Source: Cohnella lupini (GTDB lineage: Bacteria; Bacillota; Bacilli; Paenibacillales; Paenibacillaceae). From it: 64,000 bases of DNA. Positions 8,348-17,045 of this stretch are shown here, piece after piece; the stretch's first letter is position 1, and every line of letters starts with the position of its first letter. The notes below the pieces were generated by a model that saw only the letters and a program-made list of their open reading frames with translations, was not told the origin of the DNA and did no database searches. A program made the position numbers and the translations under genes. The DNA lies in assembly GCF_003386205.1 (NCBI RefSeq), contig NZ_QRDY01000017.1:1-64000 (forward strand). Direction: 5' to 3'.

Positions 8348-8368
8348 GAGGATGATCATATCATCCTC
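8348..8368. promoter_or_regulatory. Palindrome upstream of the SLH gene
   Basis: GAGGATGAT and ATCATCCTC are 9-bp perfect arms around a 3-bp centre, 42 bp before the SLH start and next to an AT-rich TTATTATAC region that could hold the -10 box. It looks like a repressor or activator site rather than a terminator because no T run follows on either strand. Confidence 0.45.
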
Positions 8369-8438
8369 TCTTAAATTCTGTCAAACCAAAAAAACAAAAT
8401 CTCTCAAGCCTGCGATATCGCAGCTCCGGCGCCGGTCG

Positions 8439-9524
8439 TTACGATTCGGACCAGGGTTGCCGAACCGACTTTACCGTCTCTCCGCTCGCAACGGCTTGTT
8501 CGATCAGCATTCCGATATAGTGATCTTGAGACGCATCCGGAAGACCGTAAAATTCGGGGCCACCCGCGGCATAAATCGCCATCTTGCTCAAGCAGGAGGC
8601 AATCGCTATTTCATCGTCGTAGAGCCTTGCCGGCATGAACGGGTTTTCGTACACCCATCGTTCTCCCGCCGTAATACCCTTTAGGAAGTAACCTTCCGCG
8701 TTCTCGTATTCGCCTTTGTTCATTCGCTTCAATTCCATGCTTATTTGTGTGCAGGAAGGATCCTGAATGCTAATCCGGTTGTCGAATATTTCCCCCCGCT
8801 CTCCCCTAACGCTTAAATGATTAGAACGGATCCATGAACGGTGTTGGTCCTTGGTGAAATCATAAATGCCCAGCTTACCGCCGAAATCCAACCATGCCAA
8901 GTCCCGCTCCGACTTGACGATCCGGTCATCCGTAGGCGGTCCCCCGCGGTTGGGTCCGGCTACCCAATCGGATTCGAACCTCATTCCTTTAACGGCCACA
9001 TCCTCGAATCGGATTCCAAGAATCTTCCTTATGAGACTTACGGCATGATACATATGGGATATGGACACGGACACCTGATTTACTTTGCCTAGCCGCCCGG
9101 ACTCGATGATCGATTGACGGGCTTCTTGAACGGGGTGGAACTGATATTGTTCGGCGATTTGGATCTTCGCTCCTTGAAGCGTGAGCTTATCATGTAGCTG
9201 CAGCAAACCCTCCAAAGTAGGCGCGGGGGGCGTTTCCGCAAGAACGGGAATCCCTCGTTCCGCAAGCTGCAGCATATACTCCATGGCGGCCGACGGGGCA
9301 ACCGAGAGAACGACGAAATCCGGTTTTTCGTTATCAAGTAGTTCATCTAAAGTTCTGTATGTACCTACTTTCCATTGTTCTTCTAATACCTTGCCTTTGT
9401 GCTCCTCACGGACTACCATGCCGCTTACTCGGAATCGTTCCGGAAGCGCTTTCGATATTCTCAGAAAATACTGCGCTCGAAACGATCCGCCGCCAACGAT
9501 ACTGAAGCTAACCGATTTGTGCAT
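8439..9524 (-). CDS. Gfo/Idh/MocA-family oxidoreductase (second)
   Basis: A 361-residue dehydrogenase-like protein. The N-terminal Rossmann segment FSIVGGGSFRAQYF starts near residue 6, and PVLAETPPAPT near 93 replaces the usual EKP signature with ETP. The missing Lys at this site is a departure from active dehydrogenases of the family and may mean a changed or lost oxidoreductase activity. Start at ATG 9524 with GGAG six bases upstream; longer frames run into the terminator of the gene behind. It lies alone between the SLH gene and a membrane protein gene. No close partner hints at a substrate. Confidence 0.75.
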   Translation of the reverse strand: MHKSVSFSIVGGGSFRAQYFLRISKALPERFRVSGMVVREEHKGKVLEEQWKVGTYRTLDELLDNEKPDFVVLSVAPSAAMEYMLQLAERGIPVLAETPPAPTLEGLLQLHDKLTLQGAKIQIAEQYQFHPVQEARQSIIESGRLGKVNQVSVSISHMYHAVSLIRKILGIRFEDVAVKGMRFESDWVAGPNRGGPPTDDRIVKSERDLAWLDFGGKLGIYDFTKDQHRSWIRSNHLSVRGERGEIFDNRISIQDPSCTQISMELKRMNKGEYENAEGYFLKGITAGERWVYENPFMPARLYDDEIAIASCLSKMAIYAAGGPEFYGLPDASQDHYIGMLIEQAVASGETVKSVRQPWSES

Positions 9525-9551
9525 ACATGTCTCCGCCTTCGAAGTTTTCAT

Positions 9552-9613
9552 AAAAACCGTGAAAGCCCCTCCGGATTGCGGCGTCAAACGCATCGGAAGG
9601 GGCTTCCACGGTT
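9552..9613 (-). terminator. Terminator after the four-helix membrane protein gene
   Basis: Long arms AACCGTG-AAAGCCCCTCCGG and GGAAGGGGCTTCCACGGTT pair around a 20-nt loop and are followed on the minus strand by TTTTT. It separates the membrane protein gene from the downstream Gfo/Idh gene. Confidence 0.8.
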
Positions 9614-9619
9614 AGGGTA

Positions 9620-10138
9620 TCAGAGTTCCTTTAAACTATAATGCTTTTCCTGCCGCAACAGGAACACGTAGTAACCCAAGTAATAGGCTACCAGAATGAA
9701 AAATATCGCTGCCGTCCACGGATCGGAGGAAAATTGCTGCGTAAATTCCTGACCCGAGCCAGTCGGCGTCGATCCGTCGTACATGAAGATTAGTCGGTAA
9801 GCCAGCCTGCCGACGAACAGAATGACAACGGCCGCTTGAATGCCCGTGTGCGTGTTATAGTACAGATTGCCATCGCCACTCCGCTCGAATTCGGAATAAC
9901 GAATGGCCAAGTAAGCAAGCACGGCTCCGATCGCGATGCCTGCCGCGTCCGCGATGTACCGGATCGGGTGGGAAAACCCTGTAGCTATCAGCAGCACGCC
10001 GATCACCGCGAATATCCCGATGCGAAATTTCATTCTTCTCGCGCTGTATTTCTGAAACCCGATCGATCTTCGGATTCGGCGATACATAATTAATCCGATA
10101 AGCAACACGGGAATCGCGACCGAGCCGAAATGGTTCAT
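9620..10138 (-). CDS. Integral membrane protein, possibly CcdC/DUF1453-like
   Basis: A 172-residue protein with about four membrane segments, near residues 5-18, 42-58, 63-80 and 100-115, plus a last one near 142-162. The basic cytoplasmic loop YRRIRRSIGFQKYSARRMK lies after the first segment, then SHPIRYIADAAGIAIGA. The arrangement reminds me of CcdC/DUF1453 membrane proteins, but I am not sure of the match. AGGAGG nine bases before ATG 10138 is a strong start. It is flanked by terminators on both sides, so it is a single-gene transcript. Confidence 0.65.
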   Translation of the reverse strand: MNHFGSVAIPVLLIGLIMYRRIRRSIGFQKYSARRMKFRIGIFAVIGVLLIATGFSHPIRYIADAAGIAIGAVLAYLAIRYSEFERSGDGNLYYNTHTGIQAAVVILFVGRLAYRLIFMYDGSTPTGSGQEFTQQFSSDPWTAAIFFILVAYYLGYYVFLLRQEKHYSLKEL

Positions 10139-10204
10139 ACGATTGTGCCTCCTGCAGCGGTTATTGGCTGTTCTCTCGCCGCTATTGTAACATACGTAAC
10201 GCCT

Positions 10205-10250
10205 AGCGAAAAAGCCGCTTACGTCCTAAGAAGCAACGTAAACGGCTAGC
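10205..10250 (-). terminator. Terminator after the GyrI/BtrH-like gene
   Basis: AGCCGCTTACGT and ACGTAAACGGCT form a 12-bp stem with one mismatch, followed on the minus strand by CTTTTTCGC. It closes the sigma factor operon 10286-12345. Confidence 0.75.
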
Positions 10251-10285
10251 GTTATTCCATGAGATGGCGCATGAATCCGAATCTG

Positions 10286-11566
10286 CTACGGGTGGGATTT
10301 GAGTAGCTTAAGCATACTCTCCAGAGTCTCCACTCCCTGCCTCTCGGCTTCCCGCGCTCGTTCCAGATAATCGATCGAATAGGCCGCGTTCGCTTCCACG
10401 TTAGGATTGCCTCCCTGCGGGAATGGATACAACGACGGCAATCGGACCAGAGCGTTGAATACGTCCCGATAATGATTCTCCGCCAGCGCGGCTAGCCTCG
10501 ATACTTCTTGCTCTTCCCGCGAGTCGCCGTCCCATCTCTGTTGAAGTTCCTGCAAGAACCGAACCGCGTAAGCGCGCGAATCGCAGACGACCGCGACGTT
10601 ATAGGCATTGCCGAAGGGATCGACCGTACCTTTGCGGAAGGCTTCGATCCAAGCATCGTATGCGTCAAGTCCGTTCTGGAACGGAGGTTCGGAATGAAGA
10701 TGATAGCGGACGCGGGCATGTTCGACTATCGATTCGAGCGTTTCGACTAAAACCGTTCTCTTATCCGTTTCGAAGAATCCGTCAAACGTCAGCACGAACA
10801 GTTCGCCGACCTGACCGCGTCCGAGCTTGGCGTACGGTAAAACACCTTCGCCGCTGACGTCCTTTACGTGGAGCTCCTGTTTGTCGTCGTCATATCCGTA
10901 GATAACGCCGAATTCCGGGATCAACAAGTCCCAGGCCACGGCAGGAATACCGCGGTCCAGGCTCGATTGAACTTTCTCGATGGCTTGGCCGAGAAGCTCC
11001 GGCGTCGGTGGCGTATAATTCGGCTCGCCCACGTATGAGCAACGGATGCCCAACCGGAGCAAATCTTTTTCGAGCACGGGTCCCCAATCCCATGCGGTCG
11101 GACCCGCAGGATCCACGTTGTTTCCGTTAATGTTGATCCGGAAGGCGTGTCCCGTATAGCCCATGACGTCGACCAACGACAGCTCCTTCTTCGGAGTAAA
11201 CTTAATCGCTTCCCTCAGCGCCTGCGCGATCGTCGTCCAACTATTCTGATAGCTTCCGCAATGGGCAGGTTTCGTATAATCGACTGGAATCCATACCTCG
11301 TCCGCGGATTGTTCATCTGGCCCCTTTTCGCCACGCGCTTCTACATAATAGGGGCCCGGAACGTACATCGTCTTGGTGAACCATTCTTCGTATATTCGCT
11401 TGATAAACGACTCGAAAGCTTCACTAGGATCTTCATGTTTAAACACCGCGTAAGTTCCCGCTTCCGCGACATGCGGATCAACCGTCGTTTGACCGTCTCG
11501 AACGCGTAAACGTTTCTTTACTCCGTCGATGGCCACTCGTTCCTGCCAAATCATCATCGCTTCCAT
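10286..11566 (-). CDS. Two-domain protein: GyrI-like half domain plus BtrH-like papain fold
   Basis: A 426-residue cytoplasmic protein. Residues about 35-97 look like the C-terminal half of a GyrI/AraC effector-binding domain (AGTYAVFKHED, then IYEEWF and DEVWIPVDY). From residue 100 on it resembles BtrH N-terminal-type cysteine-protease folds: HCGS with Cys103, then GYTGHAF with His140 and FGVIYGYDDD near 222. A helical C-terminal region from about 300 follows. I infer the domains from motif patterns; neither substrate nor activity is known. It follows the sigma factor gene by 20 bp and starts at ATG 11566 after GGAGGAG, so the two act together. Confidence 0.6.
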   Translation of the reverse strand: MEAMMIWQERVAIDGVKKRLRVRDGQTTVDPHVAEAGTYAVFKHEDPSEAFESFIKRIYEEWFTKTMYVPGPYYVEARGEKGPDEQSADEVWIPVDYTKPAHCGSYQNSWTTIAQALREAIKFTPKKELSLVDVMGYTGHAFRININGNNVDPAGPTAWDWGPVLEKDLLRLGIRCSYVGEPNYTPPTPELLGQAIEKVQSSLDRGIPAVAWDLLIPEFGVIYGYDDDKQELHVKDVSGEGVLPYAKLGRGQVGELFVLTFDGFFETDKRTVLVETLESIVEHARVRYHLHSEPPFQNGLDAYDAWIEAFRKGTVDPFGNAYNVAVVCDSRAYAVRFLQELQQRWDGDSREEQEVSRLAALAENHYRDVFNALVRLPSLYPFPQGGNPNVEANAAYSIDYLERAREAERQGVETLESMLKLLKSHP

Positions 11567-11586
11567 TGCCTTGATCTCCTCCGTCG

Positions 11587-12345
11587 CTAATTAAAATGGA
11601 TAATGGAAACATCGAGGATTTTTTTGACCGGCAGCCCGCGAGTCCGACGCTGCCGCACGTAACCGTTAACGTAGACCCGTAGCCGCTCGTTCTGAAGCTT
11701 CGCTTTAGCCCGGGAAATGTTGTTGTACACGTTCGCCGGCGTTATCCGGAAAAGCTCGGCGATTTCCTTGGGCGACAATTCTCCGAAAAAATGCGCCTCG
11801 AAAATCTCGCGTTCTTTGCCGCTCAGACAAACCAACAAGCCGCCGATCGTATCCAACATCTCCTTGCGAAGAAGTTCCTCGGACGGATCTCCCGAGATCC
11901 GGATTCGTTCCTCCGAACGCCGACGCATATGGAACAAGACGCGGTCTAAACTCTCCCAATGCCCCCTATCGGAATCGACCCCCGTAGCAGTAGGAGCGAT
12001 CAGCCCGGAAAACGGCATTTCCCGGCGGTACCGCCCTCCTCTTCGCAGCTTCATCCACGCTTGCGTTCTCACGATGCGATGAAACCACGGAAGAAACCGA
12101 TTGCCGTCGACGAGGGTTCCCAGCCTAAGAAAAGCTCTCACCAAGGCTTCCTGGACGATATCCTCGGCCAAATGTTCGTCCTGCATCATAGAACGCGCAA
12201 TGCCGCATGCTTTGGCCCGGTGGCGCCTGACCAGATCATAGAACGCGGCATGATCTCCCTCGCGGGCTCTTGCGACGAGTTGTCGATCATCCGGCTCTTC
12301 GGTATTTTCGTCGACTTCCGGGAACGTTATCGATAACGGCTTCAT
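11587..12345 (-). CDS. ECF-type sigma-70 family RNA polymerase sigma factor
   Basis: A 252-residue sigma factor. Region 2 runs from about residue 28 to 95, with DEHLAEDIVQEALVRAFLRL, and region 4 near 190-225 contains LSPKEIAELFRITPANVYNN. A longer linker than usual separates them. Start at ATG 12345 after GGAGGGAGG. No anti-sigma factor with a membrane segment lies next to it; the following gene, 20 bp downstream, is instead a soluble GyrI/BtrH-like protein, which may be its regulator or target. The last 30 residues are rich in Arg and Val and are unusual for the family. Confidence 0.85.
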   Translation of the reverse strand: MKPLSITFPEVDENTEEPDDRQLVARAREGDHAAFYDLVRRHRAKACGIARSMMQDEHLAEDIVQEALVRAFLRLGTLVDGNRFLPWFHRIVRTQAWMKLRRGGRYRREMPFSGLIAPTATGVDSDRGHWESLDRVLFHMRRRSEERIRISGDPSEELLRKEMLDTIGGLLVCLSGKEREIFEAHFFGELSPKEIAELFRITPANVYNNISRAKAKLQNERLRVYVNGYVRQRRTRGLPVKKILDVSIIHFN

Positions 12346-12403
12346 GGCGTCCTCCCTCCGATTCCATTACCCTAGATGCCATAACTTCGGAAAATCTATC
12401 AGA

Positions 12404-12481
12404 ACGAAAACGCCTCTTTCCATATTCATCGGATTTCGCCTTAGGCGTGATTACCAATGTTTACTGAAAGAGGCGCGTTTC
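12404..12481 (-). terminator. Possible terminator after the FliD-like gene
   Basis: AAAACGCCTCTTTC and GAAAGAGGCGCGTTT can pair across a 45-nt loop that itself holds a CGCC TTA GGCG hairpin. On the minus strand the outer arm is followed by GTTTTCG. The long loop lowers confidence. Confidence 0.45.
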
Positions 12482-12539
12482 TTCGCGCGGAACGCCTAAT
12501 CGGCGGTTATCCGCTATCGGATTCGTTTCCATATTCCAA

Positions 12540-13835
12540 TTAGATGATGCCGTTCAACAATAAGCCCTTGGCCGGAATCTGCAAAACTTGCTGCATGGAT
12601 GCTTGATAAGACGCGAATTGCTGCATATCGCGCATTTGCTTATTAAGAAGACTGCTCGCCGGAATGTCGTTGAACCGGGCCGTCGCCTTTTCCAGGCTTT
12701 GGGCCAATCCGTTAAAGCCGGCCAATGCTTTGCTCGTTCGCTCGAAGTTAAGCTCCAAGCTAGCCGAGAGCTTCGTCGCGTCGAACCTGAGAGATCCGTC
12801 GGAATTTCGTCCGACGATGCCGATCTGCTCGAACGAGTTGGAATCGATCGAATGATCGAAGCTTCTCTTCACCGCCGGGCTCAGATATCCCCCGGCTTCG
12901 CTCAGCCGTTCCTGCATGGCGTTGTAGTCGGACACGAGCTTTCCGATCTGCTTCGTCACTTGACCTTCGTCCGGACGGATTCGAACCTCGACCGCATCGG
13001 TAGTCGGTTTGAGCAATGTAGCGCTAGCTTTTCCCTTCTCCAGCTCGATCATATTGGAACCCGAGGTTTGCGTCGCGCCTCCGTTAACCGAATATTCGGC
13101 GTCCGACGCCGTCGTCGTTGCCGAAACGATCCCGCTTTTCGCCGCAGCATCGCCGACCTCGTCCGCGATCTCGAACCGACTGCCCGCCCCCGTCGCGTCG
13201 CTTCTAAGCTCAAGTCTACGGGTTCCGGCATTCGAATCGGATACGATAACGGCGGTTACTCCCGTCTTCGCATCGTTAATAGCGTTCCTCAGCTTGGTTA
13301 ACGCCTGTTCGTTCGTATCCGTCGAGGAAATATTACTCGTTATCGTTGAGGATTTGCCGCCGATCGTCAGCTTGAACCGATTTGTCCCGCTCTGAATCGA
13401 CGTGAGATCTTCCTTGTCCAGATCCGAACCGATATTCGTTTGCGCCCGGGCAAGAGACTGTACCTTCACTTGATAAGACTTTACGGTTGCCCCGCTCTGA
13501 GCCGCTCCCCATATCGAAGATCGATCGGACGAGTCGGCCTCTCTCGATTGCAGGGCCGAGGTGTTTTTCTGCAAAATATCTTTCGCCGAGGCTTGTACGG
13601 TCTGTACGGATTTAAGAAAATTAGCGATCACAGACGCCGCCGTTTTCGCGATTTGTTCGAAAGGTTGAGAATAAGACTTAGAAGGAGGCTTTAGCCAAGC
13701 TCCCGAAGCCATAGGCTGCCAGAACGCCGTTTGGTTAAACGGAGTCGGCATGTAAGGAGTTACCGGCGGTACGGCGTTATTGACCGTTCTTGCCGAATAA
13801 TACCCGACGGGATACAAACCTGCGGAATAAATCAT
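12540..13835 (-). CDS. Orphan FliD-like flagellar hook-associated protein
   Basis: A 431-residue protein. After a Pro/Tyr-rich head (residues 1-60), residues 110-240 follow the FliD pattern: SYQVKVQSLARAQTN, then a GVTAVIVSDSNAGTRRLEL strand and ATGAGSRFEIAD. The C-terminal FliD domain contains VSDYNAMQERLSEAG near 320 and IGIVGRNSDGSLRFDATKL near 360. True FliD caps flagella and starts with the hook-binding helix; here that start is replaced by the Pro-rich head and no flagellar genes are nearby. Start ATG 13835 has GGTGG seven bases before it. Probably an accessory filament or surface protein. Confidence 0.65.
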   Translation of the reverse strand: MIYSAGLYPVGYYSARTVNNAVPPVTPYMPTPFNQTAFWQPMASGAWLKPPSKSYSQPFEQIAKTAASVIANFLKSVQTVQASAKDILQKNTSALQSREADSSDRSSIWGAAQSGATVKSYQVKVQSLARAQTNIGSDLDKEDLTSIQSGTNRFKLTIGGKSSTITSNISSTDTNEQALTKLRNAINDAKTGVTAVIVSDSNAGTRRLELRSDATGAGSRFEIADEVGDAAAKSGIVSATTTASDAEYSVNGGATQTSGSNMIELEKGKASATLLKPTTDAVEVRIRPDEGQVTKQIGKLVSDYNAMQERLSEAGGYLSPAVKRSFDHSIDSNSFEQIGIVGRNSDGSLRFDATKLSASLELNFERTSKALAGFNGLAQSLEKATARFNDIPASSLLNKQMRDMQQFASYQASMQQVLQIPAKGLLLNGII

Positions 13836-14008
13836 CCTGTCACCACCCTTAATCGATAAGAGCATCTGTATACCAACTATATCACCCTGTATTTTTTTAC
13901 ACAATCATCCAGTTATCGAAACAAAAGCCGTTCGCCGGATCTAAAAATCGGGAGAGTCAAATCCGTCCGAATGGCGCAATCTATCTTTATTGAGGGAATT
14001 TACGGATC

Positions 14009-14025
14009 GATCTACTTATTAGATC
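14009..14025. promoter_or_regulatory. Inverted repeat in the odhAB promoter region
   Basis: GATCTA CTTAT TAGATC is a perfect 6-bp palindrome with a 5-bp centre, 120 bp before odhA. A CATAAT box at 14035-14040 lies just after it, so the palindrome may cover the -35 region. Candidate operator only. Confidence 0.35.
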
Positions 14026-14144
14026 ATTCTAATGCATAATAATGTCTATTTCCGAACATAAAAATGCTTTAGAATGGAATCAGGTGCGCAAGGCTTCATA
14101 GTTGGCACCCGAGTATGACTAACATGAATGCAGAGGGATGCACA

Positions 14145-17039
14145 ATGTCTGACGACAATGAAAAGATGCAAGGACTATGGCAGCAATTTTTCGGCCCTAA
14201 TCTAGGCTACATCCAAGAGCAATACGATATTTACTTACAGAATGCGGACTCGGTAAGCCCGCAGTATCGCGATTTATTCGCGCAATACGGTGCTCCGCCA
14301 CGGACCGAATCGGGAATCGCTGCATCGGAACCTGCGCAGCAGCAAGGCGGATCAGCTTCCGCACCGACGGATACCCAGTTACTTAAGAAAGCAATAGCTG
14401 CCGGCCAGTTGGCCTGGAATATACGCGCCTTCGGCCATCTTGCCGCCGATATCGATCCGCTCGGCCTTAGCATTAAAGCAAGCTCCGAGATGATCGAGCC
14501 CGGCACGTACGGTTTAACCGAAGCGGATCTAACGAAGCTTCCGCCCGAATGCGTTTGGGAGGATGCTCCTTATGCGTTCAAGAACGCTTGGGAAGCCGTC
14601 GGAAAGTTGCGGGAGATTTACACGGGACCGATCGCTTTCGAATTCGGCCACGTACACTCCGAAGCGGAACGCAAATGGTTGAACCATCGCGCGGAAACCG
14701 TTATCCCATCCAATAAACTGCTCGCCTCCGAACGCGAAGCGTTGCTCCGGAAGTTGCTCGAAGCGGAACAATTCGAGGATTTCCTTCAACGCACGTTCGT
14801 CGGACAGAAGCGTTTCTCCGCCGAAGGGATCGAAGCGCTTATTCCGCTTGCGGACGAAATCGTGCACGAGCTTACGAACGACGGCGCTCGCCACATCGTC
14901 ATGGGCATGGCGCATCGCGGTCGTCTGAACGTGCTTGCCCATGTGTTGGGCAAGCCATACGGCAATATATTCTCGGAGTTCCATCATTCTCCGAACAAGA
15001 ATCTCATTCCGTCCGAAGGTTCGATCGGCATCAACTACGGCTGGACCGGAGACGTGAAATACCATCTGGGAGCTAACCGTTCCATCCAAACCGGCGAAAC
15101 GGCGGAAACTCGCCTGACCTTAGCCAACAATCCAAGCCATCTCGAGTACGTAAACCCGGTCGTCGGCGGATTCGCCCGCGCGGCGCAAGAAGACCGGAGC
15201 AAACCCGGATATCCGGTGCAAAACCTTGATCTTGCTGCTTCCATCGTCATGCATGGCGATGCGGCATTCTCCGGCGAAGGCATCGTTGCCGAGACGCTTA
15301 ACTTCAATAACCTTAGAGGATATACGAGCGGCGGAACGATCCACATCATCGCGAACAACCGGATCGGCTTCACGACGGAGAGCCACGACTCGCGTTCGAC
15401 TCATTACGCCAGCGACTTGGCCAAGGGCTTCGAAATTCCGATTATCCACGTCAACGCCGACGATCCGGAAGCTTGCATCGCCGCGGCGCGTATGGCCAGC
15501 GAATATCGGACCCTGTTCAAGAAGGATTTCCTGATCGACTTGATCGGTTATCGCCGATATGGTCATAATGAAACTGACGATCCGGAAACGACGCAGCCGT
15601 TGATTTACAAAAAAGTCAAAGCGCACCTGCCTGTAAGCCGCCTGTATGCGGACAAACTCGTTCGCGACGGCTCTCTTTCGGCGGAAGGCGCGGAGCAAAT
15701 CAAACGCGACGTACAGAACAAGCTGAAAACCGCTTACGAGCAAGTTAAAGGGCAAGAGCACAAGGATCCCGTCCATCAGTCTCATCCGACGGTGTACAAT
15801 CCCGGCGAAGCCAAGCCTGCGACCGCCGTCTCCATGGAGAAGCTCCGCCAAATCAACAAAGGCTTGCTGACATGGCCCGAAACTTTCAAGGTTTACGGAA
15901 AATTGCAACGTATTCTCGAACGGCGCGCAGATGCGCTGAACGATGGCGAGAAGGTCGATTGGGGCCATGCCGAAACGCTCGCGTTCGCATCCATCTTGGC
16001 GGACGGTACTCCGATTCGCTTGAGCGGGCAGGACGTGGAGAGGGCAACTTTCGCGCACCGGAATCTCGTCCTTCACGATTCCGAGACGGGCGATACATTC
16101 TCCCCGTTACATGAATTGCCGGAAGCTCGAGCGTCCTTCGCCATTCATAACAGCCCGTTGTCCGAGGCCGGCGTGCTTGGCTTGGAATACGGATACAACG
16201 TGTACGCTCCCGAAACGATGGTCATCTGGGAAGCGCAGTACGGAGACTTCACGAATGCGGCTCAAGTCCTGATCGACCAATTCATTTCCGCCGGACAGTC
16301 CAAGTGGACGCAACGCTCCGGCTTGATCATGCTGTTGCCGCACGGATACGAAGGTCAAGGGCCGGAGCACTCCAGCGCGCGGATGGAACGATTCCTCCAA
16401 TTGTCCGGCGAGGAGAACTGGACTGTCGCTTATTTGTCCAGCGCTGCCCAATATTTCCACTTGCTTCGCAGGCAGGCTTCCATCATGAATACGGAGTCGG
16501 CACGTCCGCTAGTCGTTATGGCTCCCAAGAGCATGATTCGCAACCCGTACGTTGCTTCCCCCGCTTCTCTGTTAAGCGAAGGTTCATTCCAAACCGTCGT
16601 CGAGCAGCCGGGGCTCGGAGAAAATCCGCAACGCGTGGAAAGACTGGTTCTTTGCACGGGTAAAGTCGCCATTGATTTGGCGGAAGAGCTCGACAAGTCG
16701 GCCGACGTCAACCGCGATTGGCTGCACATCGTCCGTATCGAGCAGTTGTATCCATTCCCGCAGCAAGAGGTTCAAGCGATCATCGATCGCTTCCCGAACT
16801 TGATTGACGTCCAATGGGTTCAAGAAGAACCGAAGAACATGGGCGCATGGAGCTACATGGAACCTCGCATCCGCGAGTTGCTCGAGTCCAAGAAAGACGC
16901 CACGGTAGGCTACAACGGACGTCCTAAACGTTCGAGCCCTGCGAGCGGATATCAGCAAATCCATAGCTTCGAGCAACAATTCATTATCAATCAAGCATTG
17001 GTCCAGAAGAAGAAAGCGGCCATTAAAACCGGGAGGTAA
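14145..17039 (+). CDS. odhA: 2-oxoglutarate dehydrogenase E1 component
   Basis: A 964-residue thiamine-diphosphate enzyme that decarboxylates 2-oxoglutarate in the citric acid cycle and passes the succinyl group to the lipoyl arm of E2. The N-terminal segment has the E2-docking pattern QQFFGPNLGYIQEQYDIY. The E1 core carries MGMAHRGRLNVLAHVLGKPY near residue 250, then the metal/ThDP region GDAAFSGEG, and a transketolase-like C-terminal half with HGYEGQGPEHSSAR near 735. ATG 14145 has AGAGGG seven bases upstream; an in-frame ATG at 14115 lacks one. Forms an operon with odhB six bases downstream. Confidence 0.96.
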   Translation: MSDDNEKMQGLWQQFFGPNLGYIQEQYDIYLQNADSVSPQYRDLFAQYGAPPRTESGIAASEPAQQQGGSASAPTDTQLLKKAIAAGQLAWNIRAFGHLAADIDPLGLSIKASSEMIEPGTYGLTEADLTKLPPECVWEDAPYAFKNAWEAVGKLREIYTGPIAFEFGHVHSEAERKWLNHRAETVIPSNKLLASEREALLRKLLEAEQFEDFLQRTFVGQKRFSAEGIEALIPLADEIVHELTNDGARHIVMGMAHRGRLNVLAHVLGKPYGNIFSEFHHSPNKNLIPSEGSIGINYGWTGDVKYHLGANRSIQTGETAETRLTLANNPSHLEYVNPVVGGFARAAQEDRSKPGYPVQNLDLAASIVMHGDAAFSGEGIVAETLNFNNLRGYTSGGTIHIIANNRIGFTTESHDSRSTHYASDLAKGFEIPIIHVNADDPEACIAAARMASEYRTLFKKDFLIDLIGYRRYGHNETDDPETTQPLIYKKVKAHLPVSRLYADKLVRDGSLSAEGAEQIKRDVQNKLKTAYEQVKGQEHKDPVHQSHPTVYNPGEAKPATAVSMEKLRQINKGLLTWPETFKVYGKLQRILERRADALNDGEKVDWGHAETLAFASILADGTPIRLSGQDVERATFAHRNLVLHDSETGDTFSPLHELPEARASFAIHNSPLSEAGVLGLEYGYNVYAPETMVIWEAQYGDFTNAAQVLIDQFISAGQSKWTQRSGLIMLLPHGYEGQGPEHSSARMERFLQLSGEENWTVAYLSSAAQYFHLLRRQASIMNTESARPLVVMAPKSMIRNPYVASPASLLSEGSFQTVVEQPGLGENPQRVERLVLCTGKVAIDLAEELDKSADVNRDWLHIVRIEQLYPFPQQEVQAIIDRFPNLIDVQWVQEEPKNMGAWSYMEPRIRELLESKKDATVGYNGRPKRSSPASGYQQIHSFEQQFIINQALVQKKKAAIKTGR

Positions 17040-17045
17040 ACAGCA

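Noticed and set aside
8410..8423. CTGCGATATCGCAG as terminator of the Gfo/Idh gene
   Set aside because: A palindrome without loop cannot form a normal terminator hairpin and the T run is too far away.
15120..16076. 318-codon minus-strand frame inside odhA
   Set aside because: Antisense shadow of a highly conserved E1 gene; its translation matches no known protein pattern.
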